Assembly (NCBI RefSeq): GCF_021730395.1
Contig: NW_026461866.1
Location: 1 to 64,000 of the forward strand
Source: Mercenaria mercenaria
Lineage: Eukaryota > Mollusca > Bivalvia > Venerida > Veneridae
Reading direction: 5' to 3'
DNA: 64,000 bases
Numbering within the stretch: position 1 is the stretch's first letter; every line of letters starts with the position of its first letter. Made by a program: the position numbers and the translations under genes. The notes below the pieces were generated by a model. That model was given only the letters and a program-made list of their open reading frames with translations, was not told the origin of the DNA and did no database searches. This document shows positions 59,277-64,000 of the stretch, piece by piece.

Positions 59277-61554
59277 GCGAAGTTAACGTAAGAAGTTGAA
59301 GTTCGATTAAAACTCCTTGAGATTTCAAACTTTAGGAATAAGGTCAGTAATTCGGTCGAAAATGTGCTTCCGTGGTGTAGTCGAAAGAAGTCCATAATAA
59401 ATAGATCCTAATTTTCCCATTTTTTGCGCAAATTCGTGTAGAACGAGTGCTTTAATCACCGTTTTTCACTACTAGAAGACATTCTGCATGAAATGAGACG
59501 GTTTTCATGTTCATACACCCCACATGGCAAGTTTTGCAGATCGAAACCGGAAGTAGGTGTTTATTGCGCGACGACAGTAAATATGCGCCATTTTTAGGGT
59601 AGCAGACCACAACTGACTGGCATTTCACTAGGAACTACATAACCCCCTATTTTCTTTTCATTTTTTCGTTAATTTGTGATAGAACTTTCATGAAAAATAG
59701 GTGTAGGAAAAAGTGATGTCCTCTACAGATACGTAAAGACGACCTGAAGTTGTCGTTTTTTATATGAAACAAAGAAGGATTTGAATTACTGACCTTTAAC
59801 CTTTAGAATGAACCTTACTTCTCTTAATCCGCCCATTCAATTTATCTGTAATTATGATCGTTTTTCTCGTGCATTTTGATACCAATTGTCCGAAAGTGCA
59901 GGACTTTTACAAGAGGTTTTAAAAATGAAAATTAAATAAAAACATTTCAATTAACATGATCATCGCATGGATATTAGTGCGATTACAAAAAAAAATCATT
60001 TTATATAAAATGATGTCAGTATACAATGCACGATTGTAAATTATACATGAGAGGAAATAAAAATGATAATCATAATTATCAACGTATTCTATTGCTGATT
60101 GTGTTCTTGAAAGATATTACGGTTAATATTTTTTAAACAAAAACATGAGACACTAACTACTACAAATGCATTTCTCGATGTACTTTGAAGTTGAGTTAAA
60201 TATATGAGATAAAGCAAACACAAAAGGCTGTTGACTAGTATTTCATAGTTTTTCTTAGGCTTTTTTTTTACTTTGAATTGGTACTTTGTACATCGAATTC
60301 CTTAAGATATGTTGATAATATGAGCCAATAAACACAATTTATGAATACATTTAACAAGCGATTTGAAACAAATGTAAGATACATCTCGTGATATCATACT
60401 TTTTGGCATCATGACACTCAGTTTGACTCTGTATAATGCCAAACTCTCAGACAGCTCAATATAATCGTGCCAAGTCACCATGTGTCCAGCGAAACAGTCA
60501 AGAACTGCTAGGAGATAAAAATTGTCGCACAAAATAACATGTGGGCATATACACGTATTTGTTTGAATATACTACTTCATAAGTAAAGCATGTGCAGCAG
60601 ATCAAGGAATTTTGATTAGAGGGACACCAACTTTAAAGAGGGGTCACCCATTCATGGGTGGTGGAGGTGGGGGGGGGGGGGGGTAGTCACACCGAGTTTC
60701 AAGACCGATTTTCTTTGTAAAATGTAAGAATCAAAGGGGGATTGACCCATAATGCCCCTCTGCCAGGCTCTGGGTCCCGTGCATGTAAAGAATGGAGTTA
60801 TCCCATACGGCTAACAGGAAACTTCTCGCATCATGATATCATAGATCTGAAATTGTCTGATACTTCAGAAAAAAAATTCCGTCTTACTAGTACCATTTTA
60901 TGTTTATAATTAAAACGCAATTGTCGTATTAAATGTCCGACAGAAACGGATTGATTTTATTTGGAAGTTAAAATAAAATGTTCCACCAAATGATAATCGC
61001 GTGTTACCATTCATTTTTTAAGTAAAATGACTGTCATGTCATGTGCCTCCACCCAGATTTCAGTCTTTGATACCGAGTATATGGACAGAGTAGATGTACA
61101 AAAACTGAAGTTTTGACTTTCGTGATATCACATCTTCAGACGTTCAAAACTTCACTTCTTACGACAAAAAGACCCATCTGGTAAAATAAATACCGCCTGA
61201 GGACACAAATATGCCGTAGAAGTTAAAGTTTGAACAAAATCTCAAAGTTTCTCAAAATCAGTTGATAACTTCATACTTCCAGGTTCAATTCAATGTATTT
61301 AGTTAAAACCATTAGCCAAACAAAACGTCATTATTCTTATACTTATTGATAGTGTTTCGCATCAAATTTAGTCCAATTATACATATGGATAATCGAATAA
61401 CTTAATAAGCAGAAATACTGAAACTAAGCTTTTTATTTCACATAGTAAAAAAGCGAAGTCTTAGGCTTACTTGATATTACATGGAAAACTTTAGTAGCAA
61501 CGTCTGATATAAATAAAATACACGCATATCGGTGACGTTGTACCCCAAATATAT

Positions 61555-61809
61555 ATGAGAGACGTTGAAGGGGAAGGCGGAGGTTGAAATCTCAAACTCT
61601 CTATTAATCACTCTCGACACCTCATTCCTGATGAAATCCATCGCCACGAGGGTATGAGAGAAGAGGCCAGTTTCCCTTTTTAATGCTGAGCGCCAAGCAA
61701 GGGTGCTACTGGTACCATTTTTCACGTCTTTGGTATGACGCGGCCGGCGATCGAACCCACGACCTCCGGCACTCGAAGCGGACGCTCTACCACTAGGCTA
61801 TCGAGGCGG
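61555..61809 (-). mobile_element. tRNA-derived SINE
   Basis: Read on the minus strand from 61809: A box TAGCCTAGTGGTAGAGCG, B box GTGGGTTCGATCGCC, then a body with GGTACCAGTAGCACC and CTTGGCGCTCAGCAT and a segment ending near 61555 that recurs at 59228. Acceptor-stem pairing is absent, so it is not a working tRNA gene. Confidence 0.7.
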
Positions 61810-61838
61810 TTATATGTATATATATAATATATATGTTA

Positions 61839-62046
61839 TAGTAGAGAGAATTTATACGAACTAAATTACCACCACAATATACCAGACCAATTACGGCAAA
61901 GCGCCTAGCAGTACAAACGAACACGCACATGCCACAGCAAGTCCACTAACCCAATAAGATTAGTTTCGAAGCTGCTTTATTTACGAGCCCGAATTGTACT
62001 ACACGATTTGTGGTGGTGATTTAGTTCGTATAAATTCTCTCTACTA
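61839..62046. mobile_element. MITE with 38-bp terminal inverted repeats
   Basis: TAGTAGAGAGAATTTATACG begins the left end, and its exact inverse closes the right end. The arms match over about 38 bp with one mismatch and continue to ACCACCACA. TA or TATA flanks both sides, as in Tc1/mariner-type insertions. 208 bp, no gene. Confidence 0.78.
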
Positions 62047-64000
62047 TATAATAATTTATAATGCGAACTTGTATCCTAGCGGATCTCACGTATGGGAAAG
62101 TCAACTGTTCTGAATATAGTTATATCCCTTAATGTATAATATATATGTTATATATAGAATACGAAATCGCAACGGGCTAACTTAATGTAATCGTTGCTGT
62201 AAAATAATTGACATCTGAATCTTTCCAATATAATATATCCATGTAAAGTTTTGAGACACTTTGAAAAACGATATCAAGTTCAGCATTAACCTATTGTATA
62301 TATTAATATACCCCCGTAATACTTCGAAATGAATCGCGAAGTAAATCTAACATATGATCTATTCATACAGAATAAGGTGCATTTCAATTGTTCTTAACAT
62401 GTGATCATAATATAATCATGAATAATTTTTTTAATTAACTATTGAGGCTGGTCGAAAAAGTGTCTTCTTCATTACCTTAAATTTAACGGTAATTAATTAG
62501 TTTACGTAATCGGTGTTGTGGGAAAAAATGTGAGAACAAAATGAAAATTGTGTGTGTATGCACTTTGATACCTATAAACTAAAATTAATACAAGTTTTTG
62601 AGTATAATAATGATAAATCTTACCCACTTCATTTCAAATTATACAGGACATTGCAGTGTTTATTAGTTCAAAGCAGTGTTTATTCGTTCAAAGCAGTGTT
62701 TATTTGTAGCGTATGTGTCCCTTCGACAAAGTTCCACTGCCTGCGTAGTTGGGGTGCCTGAGGAACAGGAAATCCATCTTACAACTCTGTCCCATGAATC
62801 CTAGAATCGGAAAAATTTGAACAGTCAAAGTAGAGGGTCCTCAAAAGGAACATTTCTGTGAAGTTATTTTAAAATTGCACGAGCGGTTAAGGAGGTGTCC
62901 TTTGATATTCCTATATTTTAGTTCTGAGAGCCACGTTTTTAAAATCTTGGTAGAGTGCCAACAAAGGAACATTTGTGCAAAATTATTTTGAAAACAACAA
63001 TCAGTTTCTGACAGGAATATTTTTCAATTTTCCCATATGTGCAAACAGGGAAATGTGACCACGCCCACTAGCGGCCATATATATATGATGGCTGATCGAA
63101 ATTGACGTAGACTTTGTCTCTGGCGTATAGATGCTTTAAACAAGCAGTGTAAAAAAATGCGTCATCTTTCTTTCAACTCCTCCGCAACAATATTATCCGA
63201 AATAGTTTCTCACAAAATATTCAGTTGTACGAACCTGGCGCACGATGAATATATATCAAAGACATTACTCCCATTGTTTTGCATTAAAATGTATTTGTTA
63301 TGTACTCTAAATTATTTTTATAAACAATATCTAAGTCATAATGTCATGGTCTGCTACAATACTGCAAACAGTACCTACCCATATGCCCTACAGCTCAGAC
63401 AGGATTCACAGGGTATGTCTTTATCAAAGGTATCACTGATTGACATTAACGTCGATTTTCTGATTTTCTTTTTACCCCCTCAACCTTTGCATCATGTGTA
63501 CCACTTGAAGACTAAGACAAGGGTGTAGGTGTGTTTCATTAATTTACAATATTTGAATGTTGTTTGCCAAAATCTCCACAGAACTTTTATGATAGCTGCG
63601 ATAGTTTCTATCCAAACCGATGCCCACATTGTGCGTATTTTAAACCGTATTTTAACAACAATACTCACTTTAAACATGATCAAAATTCGCCATGTTTTCC
63701 TTGAATATCACCTTGGAATCTTATGGACTTTTGTGTAAGCTCTGGTACACTAGCGGCCTATCATTGAGAATATTACCAGGCGCATTCAAATCTCCGACCG
63801 ATTGTACCGTTTATGCGTAGCCGTAGTAATTAAGACTTCCTATGTGATTCACTTATTAGTAAAATGCTATGATAAACTAATGACCAAATTATATATAGAG
63901 TACGAATTATAGTGAATGATATATTTGACATTTACACTGTGCACAATAGGCGGATTTTATCAGCAATGTCTACATTACTTTTAAAATACATCGTTAAAAC
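62047..64000. other. gene-free stretch
   Basis: AT-rich DNA. TTCAAAGCAGTGTTTATT is repeated two to three times at about 62667-62705. Short open frames (62552-62761, 63157-63528) have no recognisable motif. Confidence 0.45.

Larger units (their letters stand above)
58890..61554. other. gene-free stretch
   Basis: AT-rich DNA with the TA microsatellite, a G run at about 60670-60683, and no exon that I recognise. The minus-strand frame at 60302-60532 has no domain. Confidence 0.45.

Noticed and set aside
61740-61809. Functional tRNA gene
   Set aside because: A and B boxes are present, but the acceptor and T stems do not pair and a SINE body follows.

Overview
The window is a eukaryotic, AT-rich, intron- and transposon-dense stretch that looks like a bivalve mollusc genome, perhaps a venerid or other heterodont clam. 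Evidence is the RING-less double B-box/coiled-coil/beta-propeller TRIM-like genes, several tRNA-derived SINEs with long bodies, many short inverted-repeat elements, and several families of elements with cores of ~150-170 bp tandem monomers. There is no prokaryotic operon structure. All calls come from reading the sequence; no search was run.

Layout. 1-6.5 kb (+): a single first coding exon of an asparagine-synthetase-like gene (375-623) with no visible continuation. 6.5-19.7 kb (+): a 14-exon SLC13-family sodium/dicarboxylate-citrate transporter gene. Its exons join in phase, one junction needs a GC donor, and exons 12 and 13 carry small indels. 21.4-27.1 kb: a repeat block with a tandem-core element ending in a hairpin plus CTAA, an array of the palindrome TTCGTAAATTTACGAA, and a ~600-bp inverted repeat enclosing a second tandem-core element. 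28.2-30.0 kb (-): a decayed intronless class A GPCR. 33-46 kb and 49.5-58.9 kb (-): two paralogous TRIM-like genes in a tandem segmental duplication. Each has a non-coding first exon, a 332-nt coding exon and a 1360-nt coding exon, with coding lengths identical in both copies.

Since the duplication each copy has gained its own insertions, and the other copy serves as the empty site. Copy A gained a 269-bp SINE with a 13-bp target duplication, a 5.27-kb terminal-inverted-repeat element loaded with LINE and tandem-core pieces, and a 1.2-kb inverted-repeat element. Copy B gained segments at about 49.61-50.25, 54.43-55.03 and 56.1-57.1 kb. 58.9-64 kb has no gene, only a TA microsatellite, a tRNA-derived SINE and a small MITE.

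The protein genes are unrelated neighbours: amino-acid metabolism, a plasma-membrane carboxylate transporter, a dead receptor and a TRIM-like pair. The most informative signals are the pair of structurally matched rolling-circle-like elements, the palindrome-bearing foldback complex, and the TRIM duplication with its natural empty sites.
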